Origin: G965279335 sp965279285
Lineage (GTDB): Bacteria > Pseudomonadota > Gammaproteobacteria > DSM-16500
Direction: 5' to 3'
Length of the DNA: 64,000 nt
NCBI GenBank assembly: GCA_965279285.1
Contig: OZ257147.1
Coordinates: 62,001-126,000 of the forward strand
A program made the position numbers and the translations under genes. Below are positions 10,701-18,380 of this stretch, in pieces. Position 1 is the stretch's first letter. Each line of letters starts with the position of its first letter. A model generated the notes under the pieces. The model saw only the letters and a program-made list of their open reading frames with translations. It ran no database searches and was not told the DNA's origin.

Positions 10701-11253
10701 CGCAGAAAATATATTGCATCGTGATTTAAAAAGTTTAAATGTTTTATTAGATGAAAACTATCATGCAAAGTTAACCGATTTTGGTTTATCAAAAGTCAAA
10801 ACTGAAACACGTACTACGACAAAAAATCAAAGTGTGGGATCGGAAGGCTGGACCGCGCCAGAATTAACTGAGCCTGAAGCTAGCTACACACCAAAATGCG
10901 ATGTATTCAGTATGGGTATAACTTTTTGGGAAATTGCCACGCGAAAAATCCCGTATGAAAAAACAGCTAACCGTAGTTTTATTTCTTTCTGGTTTGCGCA
11001 AAACAAACGCGAAGAAATTCCTGCCGACTGCCCACCAAAAATGGCATATTTAATTAAATGGTGTTGGGATACCGATCCAAGCAAACGTCCAACCGCAGCA
11101 GAAGCAGTGAAATATTTACGCGATGCCGAAAGTGATTTTAAACTAGGTGATAACAAACCGAATCAAAACGATAATGCGGCACAAGTGAATAATTTAGCGA
11201 GTGCAAGTTTTGCAGCCACTTATCAAATGAATACACCGGTGGTGAAGAAATAA
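7711..11253 (+). CDS. Fused double-WD40 / LRR-like / coiled-coil / TKL protein kinase
   Basis: This 1180-residue protein looks like two genes joined. Residues 1-475 hold an N-terminal tag (DSKDQKS), the helix module QIFNLQKQL, a degenerate WD40 propeller and the LRR-like module (VTQLNLQQV, LVELDLQNT), which in other paralogues leads straight into coiled coil and kinase. Instead, at about residue 490 a second N-terminal tag (DAKDQKS...KLDKTLQGHS) starts, matching the true N-terminus of the gene at 16216. Seven nearly identical 41-residue WD40 blades follow (about 512-795), then an Ala/Lys/Glu coiled coil and a class-B TKL kinase from about 880 (GAGGFG, VAIKEL, HRDLKSLN near 1003, DFG). The tail is TYQMNTPVVKK. 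The kinase seems intact. The start follows AAGGAAACC. The fusion is inferred from the internal copy of the N-terminal tag. Confidence 0.92.
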   Translation: MQTYKLSATAAADSKDQKSASSVNIATTQIFNLQKQLDAINGDAKFTLLDLSRQKVCDETSKPKLTKTMSEETARARFAMLYNQKMLCTILDDGGFNSGFKLWDLKDTKSNKSFLPQKKNIVELIVDFAVLDDNKLVTYTYQINAKSREETGCSSIKVWDTNTWESTTLKEEKAFIFSTTGSGLCALPNRQLLSFIEEKTLKLWDIDQQKCLHVYNNFDKAVAVFPNSNFAYSSSDKIIHVCTGGDVYKTLKVKRAVTALSALSNTQLAIGVAGNILIWDLQTNKLSTLCQLDSNRDVNKLAVLPDGRLASCQEGSVKYPMAFIQLWNIQTGECTSTLTSSNKKDRGVEQLTVLQDGRLINSWYCDGNKPHGITEWTFDYRALKLADIRPLLEALKNNRSVTQLNLQQVAIDDKAIPELAKLAQQNLTLVELDLQNTLVSKAGIKELYNLTRKRLPTLKIKHAAMDAILQEEGMLQKSIVPVSTATAAAVVDAKDQKSTASADTKCEAKLDKTLQGHSSTVFALTLLGDGRLASGSGDKSIKLWDVKTGQCVQTLQGHSSYVYALTLLGDGRLASGSEDKSIKLWDVQTGQCVQTLQGHSNGVTALTLLGDGRLASGSTDNSIKLWDVQTGQCVQTLQGHSSTVCALTLLGDGRLASGSYDESIKLWDVQTGQCVQTLQGHSSYVAALTVLGDGRLASGSYDKSIKLWDVQTGQCVQTLQGHSGGVKALTLLGDGRLASGSYDKSIKLWNVQTGQCVQTLQGHSGYVYALTLLGDGRLASGFSDGSIKLWDVGARTLQLQAAAKIKAEEEAKLKAERETKEKAEKEAKEKAEQDKLMMKDQKLADKDKELAELRAKLQQLELQQTKPAAPAAGLSVSFEIPYNELQYGNKLGAGGFGIVYKGTWRFQNVAIKELLDEKPSAAAAADFKNEMQVMAKLRSSNVVQFYGCVLGNPKYCIVMEYMPKGSLFNLLRSNQTLDWSTRYKMTLDMACGLAFLHAENILHRDLKSLNVLLDENYHAKLTDFGLSKVKTETRTTTKNQSVGSEGWTAPELTEPEASYTPKCDVFSMGITFWEIATRKIPYEKTANRSFISFWFAQNKREEIPADCPPKMAYLIKWCWDTDPSKRPTAAEAVKYLRDAESDFKLGDNKPNQNDNAAQVNNLASASFAATYQMNTPVVKK
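9247..10092 (+). repeat. Seven near-identical 123-nt WD40 coding repeats
   Basis: Units begin (ACCCTGCAAGG) at 9247, 9370, 9493, 9616, 9739, 9862 and 9985, exactly 123 nt apart. Each encodes 41 residues of pattern LQGHSxxVxALTLLGDGRLASGSxDxSIKLW plus a constant end. Synonymous positions are almost unchanged between units. Differences cluster in the codons after HS and around GSxDx. Confidence 0.95.
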
Positions 11254-11291
11254 TTTTATTAATTTAACTTTTATTTATAAGGAATATGTTT

Positions 11292-12197
11292 ATGCAAGGT
11301 TATAAAGATCAAAAATCCACTGTCACTACCGATATTAAATTCGAAGCCAAACTCGACAAAACCCTGCAAGGACATAGTAATTATGTTTTAGCCCTCACGA
11401 TGTTGGGTGATGGACGTCTGGCGAGTGGGTCTAATGACAACAGCATCAAGCTGTGGAATGTCAGCACAAGTCAGTGTGTTCTGACTTTAAAAGGACATGG
11501 TGGTTTACTTACGGATGGATGCGTTTGTGCTCTCACGATGTTGAGTGATGATCGCCTGGCGAGTGGTTCTGCTGACAAGAGCATCAAGCTGTGGGATGTG
11601 CAGACGGGTCAGTGTGTGCAGACCCTGCAAGGGCATAACTATTGTGTTTCTGCCCTCACGTTGCTAGGCAATGGCCGTCTGGCGAGTGGTTCTGCTGACA
11701 AGAGCATCAAGCTGTGGGATGTGCAGACGGGTCAGTGTGTGCAGACCCTGCAAGGGCATAGCGAACGGGTTTTTGCCCTCACGTTACTAGGCGATGGCCG
11801 TCTGGCGAGTGGTTCTAGGGACAAGAGCATCAATCTGTGGGATGTGCAGACGGGTCAGTGTGTGCAGACCCTGCAAGGGCATAGCAATACTGTTGCTGCC
11901 CTCACGATGCTAGGCAATGGCCGTCTGGCGAGTGGGTCTCATGACAGGAGCATCAAGCTGTGGGATGTGCAGACGGGTCAGTGTGAGCAGACCCTGCAAG
12001 GGCATAGTGATGCTGTTACTGCCCTCACGGTGCTGGGCGATGGCCGTCTGGCGAGTGGTTCTTATGACAATAGCATCAAGCTGTGGGATGTGCAGACGGG
12101 TCAGTGTGTGCAGACCCTGCAAGGGCATAGTAGTACTGTTCATGCCCTCACGTTGCTAGGCGATGGCCGTCTGGCGAGTGGGTCTTATGACAAATAG
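11292..12197 (+). CDS. WD40 propeller, 5' part of a frameshifted WD40-kinase gene
   Basis: The ATG at 11292 (MQGYKDQKS) is chosen over the ATG at 11286 because it matches the paralogues and lies properly behind AAGGAAT. The protein is a seven-blade WD40 propeller. Repeats start at 11361 and keep the 123-nt period except for a 15-nt insertion in blade 2. The frame ends at GSYDK-stop (TAG at 12195-12197), where the sequence reads GACAAATAGC. The paralogues and the other blades have GACAATAGC or GACAAGAGC, so one extra A after GAC explains the break. The rest (SIKLWDVGARTLQ, coiled coil and kinase) continues in another frame. It is either a real pseudogene, a truncated propeller-only protein, or a sequencing or assembly error. 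Confidence 0.8.
   Translation: MQGYKDQKSTVTTDIKFEAKLDKTLQGHSNYVLALTMLGDGRLASGSNDNSIKLWNVSTSQCVLTLKGHGGLLTDGCVCALTMLSDDRLASGSADKSIKLWDVQTGQCVQTLQGHNYCVSALTLLGNGRLASGSADKSIKLWDVQTGQCVQTLQGHSERVFALTLLGDGRLASGSRDKSINLWDVQTGQCVQTLQGHSNTVAALTMLGNGRLASGSHDRSIKLWDVQTGQCEQTLQGHSDAVTALTVLGDGRLASGSYDNSIKLWDVQTGQCVQTLQGHSSTVHALTLLGDGRLASGSYDK
11361..12196 (+). repeat. WD40 coding repeats, second homogeneous array
   Basis: There are seven units of the same 123-nt type as at 9247. Unit starts run from 11361 to 12114, six periods plus 15 nt. The variable tripeptides after HS and the residues in GSxDx differ from those at 9247 and 16312, while the scaffold is nearly the same. Confidence 0.9.
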
Positions 12198-13389
12198 CAT
12201 CAAGCTCTGGGATGTGGGTGCACGTACATTGCAGTTGCAAGCCGCGGCAAAAATAAAGGCGGAAGAGGAAGCGAAATTAAAAGCCGAGCGCGAGGCGAAA
12301 GAGAAAGCAGAAAAAGAGGCCAAAGAAAAAGCAGAGCAAGATAAGTTAATGTTGAAAGATCAAAAATTGGCAGATCAAAATAAAGAGCTCGCTGATTTGC
12401 GTGCGCAACTTGAACAAATGAAATTACAACAAACAAAACCCGCAGCACCTGCTGCAGGTTTATCTGTCTCATTTGAAATTCCATACAACGAATTGCAATA
12501 TGGTAACAAACTCGGTGCAGGTGGATTTGGTATTGTTTACAAAGGCACTTGGCGTTTTCAACATGTCGCGATTAAAGAATTACTCGATGAAAAACCATCA
12601 TCTGCAGCAGCAGCTGATTTTAAAAACGAAATGCAAGTGATGGCGAAATTACGATCGTCTAATGTCGTACAATTTTATGGCTGCGTGTTAGGCAATCCAA
12701 AATATTGCATCGTGATGGAATACATGCCAAAAGGATCATTGTTTAATTTATTGCGTAGTAATCAAGCCTTAGATTGGTCAGCGCGTTACAAAATGACATT
12801 AGACATGGCCTGTGGATTAGCATTTTTACATGCGGAAAATATCTTGCATCGTGATTTAAAAAGTTTAAATGTATTACTCGATGAAAATTACCATGCAAAA
12901 TTAACAGATTTTGGTTTATCCAAAGTGAAATCTGAAACACACATGACAACGAAACATCAAAGCAAAGGTTCAGAAGGTTGGATGGCACCTGAGTTGGATG
13001 ATCCAGATGTGAGCTATACACCTAAATGTGATGTGTTTAGTTTAGGGATAACATTTTGGGAAGTGGCTACGCGTAAAAGTCCGTATGAAAAAGTAGAAGC
13101 CAATCGCCGTTCACGAATTATTTCCTGGTATGCCCAAAACAAACGTGAGGAAATTCCAACTGATTGCCCACCAAAAATGGCACATTTAATTAAATGGTGT
13201 TGGGATACCGATCCAAGCAAACGTCCAACTGCAGCAGAAGCAGTAAAATATTTACGTGATGCAGAAAATGATTTTAAACCCAGCGATAATAGACCGAATC
13301 AAAATGAAAATGCCGCGCAAGTGAATAGCTTAGCGAGCGCAAGTTTTGCAGCGAGTTATCAAATGAATACGCCGGTTGTGAAGAAATAA
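12163..13389 (+). CDS. Coiled-coil / TKL kinase, 3' part of the frameshifted WD40-kinase gene
   Basis: The homologous frame starts at about 12190 (NSIKLWDVGARTLQLQ). The upstream ATG at 12163 reads a WD40 repeat out of frame and has no convincing ribosome binding site, so this part probably is not made on its own. It encodes the Ala/Lys/Glu coiled coil, a short Pro/Ala linker and a class-B TKL kinase with GAGGFG, VAIKEL, HRDLKSLN and DFG all kept, then the tail SYQMNTPVVKK. Apart from the single-base lesion the kinase appears intact, which suggests that the lesion is recent or a sequence error. Confidence 0.75.
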   Translation: MAVWRVGLMTNSIKLWDVGARTLQLQAAAKIKAEEEAKLKAEREAKEKAEKEAKEKAEQDKLMLKDQKLADQNKELADLRAQLEQMKLQQTKPAAPAAGLSVSFEIPYNELQYGNKLGAGGFGIVYKGTWRFQHVAIKELLDEKPSSAAAADFKNEMQVMAKLRSSNVVQFYGCVLGNPKYCIVMEYMPKGSLFNLLRSNQALDWSARYKMTLDMACGLAFLHAENILHRDLKSLNVLLDENYHAKLTDFGLSKVKSETHMTTKHQSKGSEGWMAPELDDPDVSYTPKCDVFSLGITFWEVATRKSPYEKVEANRRSRIISWYAQNKREEIPTDCPPKMAHLIKWCWDTDPSKRPTAAEAVKYLRDAENDFKPSDNRPNQNENAAQVNSLASASFAASYQMNTPVVKK

Positions 13390-13403
13390 TTTAAGGATTT
13401 TTT

Positions 13404-16133
13404 ATGGATGCTAAATCAATTATTGTTACTATCAGAACTAGCGCTCCCAACACTAGTACTGCTACTGCTGCTAGTACTGCCACTGTTACTGCTACTGCTG
13501 CTAGTACTGCCACTGTTACTGCTACTGCTGCCAGTACTGCCACTGTTACTACTAATCCTCCTCATAGGATCCTCGAACAGGATCAAACAATGATGATTGA
13601 CTTGCATGGTTTGTCTGTAGAGCGCGCACAAAGACGGGTGACTCAATATATAAAACACGCTCCTTCGGCGGGTTGGAATAAAATTCGTTTTGTCACTGGG
13701 CGTGGCAACCATGTCAATGCGCGTGGCGAGCGAGGAACCTTATATAAAAGTTTTAAAGAATGGTTACAGGCTGTTCCAGGTAATATAGCAAAAATAGAAC
13801 AATTTGATGGTTATTACGAGGTGGATATTAAAGATAATATTCCAATTCGTAATCCATTGATGGCATTCCTAGATAAAAGCGTCGAACAATCATTAAAAGA
13901 GAATATTGACGAAATAAAAAAAGCAGCAGAAAAAAGTAATGTAGATAATATGACAGCATTAGCGCTTTGTTACGACAAGGGTATTGGCGTTAAACAAAGC
14001 TACCAAAAAGCAACTAAATTATATTTAAAATTAGCGGAACAAAAACATGCTTTAGCGCAGTATGAAGTAGGCTGTCGTTATTTTATTGGCAAAGGCATTA
14101 AGCAAAACGATCCTAAAGCAATAGAATTTTTAACATTATCGGCTAACCAAAATTTTATGTTAGCTGAATTTTTATTAGGTAATATTTACTGGAAAGGCTA
14201 TGGAATCTTTCCCATTAACTATGTTCTAGCTAATCAGTATTTTCTCAAGGCTGCTAACCATGGTCATGCGGAAGCAGCACGCAAATTAGGCTGCGCTTAT
14301 GCGGAAAAATTAGGCGTAGCTAAAGTCGATTATGCTGAAGCAATCCGCTGGTGGGAAAAAGCTGTGGAGAGAGAAGATTGTGTAGCGGCTTTTAATTTAA
14401 GTAATTTTTATCGCGAAGGTAAAGGTGTAACTAAAGATCAGAAAAAAGACTTTTATTACTTATGTCGTTCAGCTGAGTGGGGCGATCCTGACGGACAGAA
14501 TATGTTAGGACAAACCTATTATTTTGGTGATGGCGTTGTTAAGCAAGATAAGGCAGAAGGTCTTAGGTGGTTACATCGAGCTGCTGACAATGTTTGCGTC
14601 GAAGCGCAATTTTTTTTATTTGAACATTACCGTTCCTTAAAAGAAGAAACAAAAGCAAAAGAATATCTTATCAGCGCAGCTGAGAATGATTACCTTGAAG
14701 CCCAATTATGGATTGCCTGCACATCACAGGGTGAAGCAAACAAAAGCCCTATCAGTGAGAGCAAAAAGGATGTCAAGTCTAACTCTAGTAGTGTGGTAAA
14801 AAAGGCAGAAGGGCTGCATGAATTTAGTCCGGATATGCAGAAAAATATGTTAGAGCGTTTATTAAATCAGCCGGTGAGTGCTGTTTTACAAATAAAAGAT
14901 GATGCTATCAAATCTTTGGTCGTAGGTTTATTGTTATCCGAAGATAGTACTCAAAAGCAAATAAAAAAAGGTGTGCAGATTTTAGAAAAATTGGCAGATG
15001 AAAAATATTCTGTTGTGTTGGATCGCTTAGGTGCAATATGTTTTTCGGGAAACAAAGCGATCAAAAAAGATATTAATAAAGCATATAATTATTGGTTTAG
15101 AGGAGCAGAATTAGAAGATACGGATTGCTTGTGTTCTTTAGGATATTATTGGCATTATGGAGCGGGCGGTAAAATAGACTTAGAAAAAGCAATTGCCTAT
15201 TTTCTTAAAGCTGCTGCTAAAGGTAGCGCACATGCTAATAAGGAGTTGGGTGCATTTTATAGCCATGATACCTTGGGTGTAAAAAAAGACCTCAAGCAGG
15301 CAGCTAAGTATTTTCAATGTGCCATGGAACTAGATCAGCCTAGGGAGCGTAAGAAAAAAAGAAAAGCATTTCATGCTACTCTAAATACTTTTCAAGATGC
15401 GTCTATGGGTTTAGCAATGCTATGTTATGAAGGAGCTGACGGTGTTCCAAAAGATGAACCAAAAGCGATAGAACTATTTAAACAATCTGCTGCGGATGGG
15501 AAAGCTGAAGCAGCACTTTTTCTTGCGGATCACTATAGAAGAAAAGATCAATTAAAAGAATTTTCGTATTACTTGCATATGGCAGCTGATTTAGGCCATG
15601 AAAAAGCAAAAGATATGATAAAACGTATGCCTCCTGAAGTGAATAAATTATTTAAGCAGTTGTGCGCCTCAGTGTCTAATCATGATTTGACCGAATATAA
15701 TTCCAGCAGTAAAGAGCAAATGCTTGTTGAGTTACAACAGTTATCAAATAGTTTGGGCGAGCAATTGGAGTGGAAAATCACAACAGAAAATCGCGCTTGG
15801 GCTTATATCAGTAATGAACTACAGAAAAAATTAGAAAGTGTTAATGAGCTGAAATCCTATGTAAAAAAATCAACGAATGGACGTTATCTAATTGTGATTA
15901 ATGATATTTATCAGTGTAAGCTTGATGAGATTTTTCGCTTATTTGAAAAAGCAAAAGCATGGAAGACTTATTCAACAGCTGCTGCGCTCACATCATTTGG
16001 CAGCAAAGCAATTCATCAAAATTCTCTGGTTGGCATAGATTCAAAAAATATAGGTGATAATAAGAGTGATCCAGCTTCTCCGCTGCCTGTAAATCCAACA
16101 GTGAAAAAATGCCGTATGTGTATTATTGTGTAG
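13404..16133 (+). CDS. Smr-domain / Sel1-repeat protein with C-terminal CaaX box
   Basis: This 909-residue protein starts 14 bp after the previous stop behind AAGGAT. Residues 15-50 are a low-complexity Thr/Ala/Ser stretch (three ATAASTATVT repeats). An Smr domain follows at about 64-140 with DLHGL (66-70) and TGRGNH (98-103), a fold known for nucleic-acid binding or nicking. From about 170 to 740 there are many Sel1-like repeats (for example AIRWWEKAVEREDCVAAFNLSNFY), which form solenoids for protein binding. The last residues are KKCRMCIIV. CIIV fits a CaaX prenylation signal, with a basic pair and a second Cys before it. Bacteria do not prenylate proteins this way, so the motif would act in a eukaryotic host. 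Smr and Sel1 are clear; effector function is inference. It interrupts the kinase series but keeps its orientation. Confidence 0.88.
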   Translation: MDAKSIIVTIRTSAPNTSTATAASTATVTATAASTATVTATAASTATVTTNPPHRILEQDQTMMIDLHGLSVERAQRRVTQYIKHAPSAGWNKIRFVTGRGNHVNARGERGTLYKSFKEWLQAVPGNIAKIEQFDGYYEVDIKDNIPIRNPLMAFLDKSVEQSLKENIDEIKKAAEKSNVDNMTALALCYDKGIGVKQSYQKATKLYLKLAEQKHALAQYEVGCRYFIGKGIKQNDPKAIEFLTLSANQNFMLAEFLLGNIYWKGYGIFPINYVLANQYFLKAANHGHAEAARKLGCAYAEKLGVAKVDYAEAIRWWEKAVEREDCVAAFNLSNFYREGKGVTKDQKKDFYYLCRSAEWGDPDGQNMLGQTYYFGDGVVKQDKAEGLRWLHRAADNVCVEAQFFLFEHYRSLKEETKAKEYLISAAENDYLEAQLWIACTSQGEANKSPISESKKDVKSNSSSVVKKAEGLHEFSPDMQKNMLERLLNQPVSAVLQIKDDAIKSLVVGLLLSEDSTQKQIKKGVQILEKLADEKYSVVLDRLGAICFSGNKAIKKDINKAYNYWFRGAELEDTDCLCSLGYYWHYGAGGKIDLEKAIAYFLKAAAKGSAHANKELGAFYSHDTLGVKKDLKQAAKYFQCAMELDQPRERKKKRKAFHATLNTFQDASMGLAMLCYEGADGVPKDEPKAIELFKQSAADGKAEAALFLADHYRRKDQLKEFSYYLHMAADLGHEKAKDMIKRMPPEVNKLFKQLCASVSNHDLTEYNSSSKEQMLVELQQLSNSLGEQLEWKITTENRAWAYISNELQKKLESVNELKSYVKKSTNGRYLIVINDIYQCKLDEIFRLFEKAKAWKTYSTAAALTSFGSKAIHQNSLVGIDSKNIGDNKSDPASPLPVNPTVKKCRMCIIV
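13461..13550 (+). repeat. Three tandem 30-nt repeats
   Basis: The unit GCTACTGCTGCTAGTACTGC plus 10 nt occurs at 13461, 13491 and 13521 (the third has one change). It encodes ATAASTATVT three times near the N-terminus of the Smr-Sel1 protein. Such in-frame repeats can vary in copy number by slippage. Confidence 0.9.
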
Positions 16134-16215
16134 AAAAGATAATTTAGTTTAATTTAATGATGAAGAAAATGTAGCTAATTTTTTAACTGAACTTTAAATA
16201 ACAAGGAAGAACATC

Positions 16216-18342
16216 ATGCAAGCTTACCAACCCTCAGCTACGGCAGCTGATGCCAAAGATCAAAAATCCACCGCCATTGCTGACACCAAAATCGAAGCCA
16301 AACTCGACAAGACCCTGCAAGAGCATAGTGGTCATATTTATGCCCTCACGATGCTGGGCGATGGCAGACTGGCGAGTGGGTCTAAAGACAAGAGCATCAA
16401 GCTGTGGGATGTGCAGACGGGTCAGTGTGTGCAGACCCTGCAAGGGCATAGCAGTTGGGTTCGTGCCCTCACGTTGCTAGGCGATGGCCGTCTGGCGAGT
16501 GGTTCTTATGACAAGAGCATCAAGCTGTGGGATGTAAAAACGGGTCAGTGTGTGCAGACCCTGCAAGGGCATAGCAATGATGTTAATGCCCTCACGATGC
16601 TGGGCGATGGCCGACTGGCAAGTGGTTCTGCTGACAAGAGCATCAAGCTGTGGGATGTGCAGACGGGTCAGTGTGTGCAGACCCTGCAAGGGCATAGCGA
16701 GGGTGTTATTGCCCTCACGTTGCTAGGCGATGGCCGACTGGCGAGTAGTTCTCATGACAAGAGCATCAAGCTGTGGGATGTGCAGACGGGTCAGTGTGTG
16801 CAGACCCTGCAAAGGCATAGCGGTGGTGTTAAAGCCCTCACGTTGCTGGGCGATGGCCGACTGGCAAGTGGTTCTGCTGACAATAGCATCAAGCTGTGGA
16901 ATGTGCAGACGGGTCAGTGTGTGCAGACCCGGCAAGGGCATAGTGAATCTGTTTTAGCCCTTCTGTTGCTAGGCGAGGGCCGTCTGGCGAGTGGGTCTCT
17001 TGACTGCAGCATCAAGCTGTGGGATGTGCAGACGGGTCAGTGTGTGCAGACCCTGCAAGGGCATAGCAGTTGTGTTTATGCCCTCACGTTGCTAGGCGAC
17101 GGCCGTCTGGCGAGTGGTTCTGGTGACGAGAGCATCAAGCTGTGGGATGTGGGTGCACGTACATTGCAGCTGCAAGCCGCGGCAAAAATAAAAGCGGAAG
17201 AGGAAGCGAAATTAAAAGCCGAGCGCGAAGCGAAAGAGAAAGCAGAAAAAGCGGCCAAAGAAAAAGCCGAGCAAGAAAAATTAATGTTGAAAGATCAAAA
17301 ACTGGCCGACAAAGATAAAGAAATTGCTGCACAAGCTAAAAAACTTGCAGAGATGGAAGCCAAGTTCAAGCAAATGGAATTACAACAACAAAATAAACCC
17401 GCAGCACCCGTCAGTGGTTTATCTGTGTCTTTTGAAATTCCTTACAACGAATTACAAATCGGCGAAAAACTCGGCGCGGGTGGATTTGGTGTCGTGCATA
17501 AAGGTACCTGGCGTTTTCAAAATGTCGCAATCAAAGAATTACTTGATGAAAAACCTTCTGCTGCAGCGGCTGCGGATTTTAAAAACGAAATGCAGGTAAT
17601 GGCGAAATTGCGATCATCCAATGTTGTACAGTTTTATGGTTGCGTGTTAGGCAATCCAAAATATTGCATCGTGATGGAATACATGCCAAAAGGATCATTA
17701 TTTAATTTATTGCGCAGTAATCAAACCTTAGATTGGTCCACGCGTTACAAAATGACTTTAGACATGGCCTGTGGATTAGCATTTTTGCATGCAGAAAATA
17801 TTTTGCATCGTGATTTAAAAAGTTTAAATGTGTTATTAGATGAACATTATCACGCAAAACTGACTGACTTTGGTTTATCGAAAGTTAAAACCGAAACACG
17901 CACCACGACCAAAAATCAAAGTGTTGGTTCGGAAGGTTGGATAGCGCCAGAGTTAACTGATCCCGATGGTGTTTATACGCAAAAGTCGGACGTGTTTAGT
18001 ATGGGTATCACGATGTGGGAAATAGCTACACGCAAAATCCCTTATGAAAAAGCACAAAGTCGCGCGATGATTCCATTCTGGATGGCGCAAGGTAAACGCG
18101 AAGACATTCCAACTGATTGCCCACCAAAAATAGCACATTTAATTAAATGGTGTTGGGATACTGATCCAGCTAAACGTCCAACAGCAGTAGAAGCGGTGAA
18201 ATATTTACGTGATGCCGAAAGTGATTTTAACCCCAGCGATAATAAACCAAACCAAAATGATAATGCCGCACAAGTGAATAATTTAGCAAGTGGTAGTTTT
18301 GCAGCAAGTTATCAAGTAAACACGCCGGTGATGAAAAAATAA
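16216..18342 (+). CDS. WD40 / coiled-coil / TKL protein kinase (class B)
   Basis: This 708-residue protein is the simplest complete form of the family. It has an N-terminal tag (TAADAKDQKS), seven near-identical 41-residue WD40 blades (about 33-315), an Ala/Lys/Glu coiled coil (about 315-395), a short linker and a class-B TKL kinase from about 407. The kinase has GAGGFG, VAIKEL, HRDLKSLN near 531 and DFG, followed by the tail SYQVNTPVMKK. All catalytic residues are present. AAGGAAG precedes the ATG. The coiled-coil start (DVGARTLQLQAAAKIKAEEE) is the same as in the genes at 7711 and 11292/12163, so these three form a subgroup. The likely role is a kinase effector or sensor with a propeller for ligand or target binding. 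Confidence 0.93.
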   Translation: MQAYQPSATAADAKDQKSTAIADTKIEAKLDKTLQEHSGHIYALTMLGDGRLASGSKDKSIKLWDVQTGQCVQTLQGHSSWVRALTLLGDGRLASGSYDKSIKLWDVKTGQCVQTLQGHSNDVNALTMLGDGRLASGSADKSIKLWDVQTGQCVQTLQGHSEGVIALTLLGDGRLASSSHDKSIKLWDVQTGQCVQTLQRHSGGVKALTLLGDGRLASGSADNSIKLWNVQTGQCVQTRQGHSESVLALLLLGEGRLASGSLDCSIKLWDVQTGQCVQTLQGHSSCVYALTLLGDGRLASGSGDESIKLWDVGARTLQLQAAAKIKAEEEAKLKAEREAKEKAEKAAKEKAEQEKLMLKDQKLADKDKEIAAQAKKLAEMEAKFKQMELQQQNKPAAPVSGLSVSFEIPYNELQIGEKLGAGGFGVVHKGTWRFQNVAIKELLDEKPSAAAAADFKNEMQVMAKLRSSNVVQFYGCVLGNPKYCIVMEYMPKGSLFNLLRSNQTLDWSTRYKMTLDMACGLAFLHAENILHRDLKSLNVLLDEHYHAKLTDFGLSKVKTETRTTTKNQSVGSEGWIAPELTDPDGVYTQKSDVFSMGITMWEIATRKIPYEKAQSRAMIPFWMAQGKREDIPTDCPPKIAHLIKWCWDTDPAKRPTAVEAVKYLRDAESDFNPSDNKPNQNDNAAQVNNLASGSFAASYQVNTPVMKK
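16312..17150 (+). repeat. WD40 coding repeats, third homogeneous array
   Basis: Seven 123-nt units start from 16312 to 17050 (exactly six periods). The scaffold is almost the same as at 9247 and 11361, and the residues after HS and within GSxDx are variable. Confidence 0.93.
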
Positions 18343-18380
18343 TTTTATTACTTTAACTTTTATTTATAAGGAATATAATC

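Noticed and set aside
12185..12200. Programmed ribosomal frameshift in the 11292/12163 gene
   Set aside because: No slippery heptamer, no internal Shine-Dalgarno or stem-loop pattern is evident, and the paralogues have an uninterrupted frame; a mutation or read error is simpler.
9289..16941. Recurring - strand ORFs of about 60-80 residues (MPLQGLHTLTRLHIPQLDA type)
   Set aside because: They are antisense readings of the repeated WD40 units, recur only because the repeats recur, and lack ribosome binding sites.
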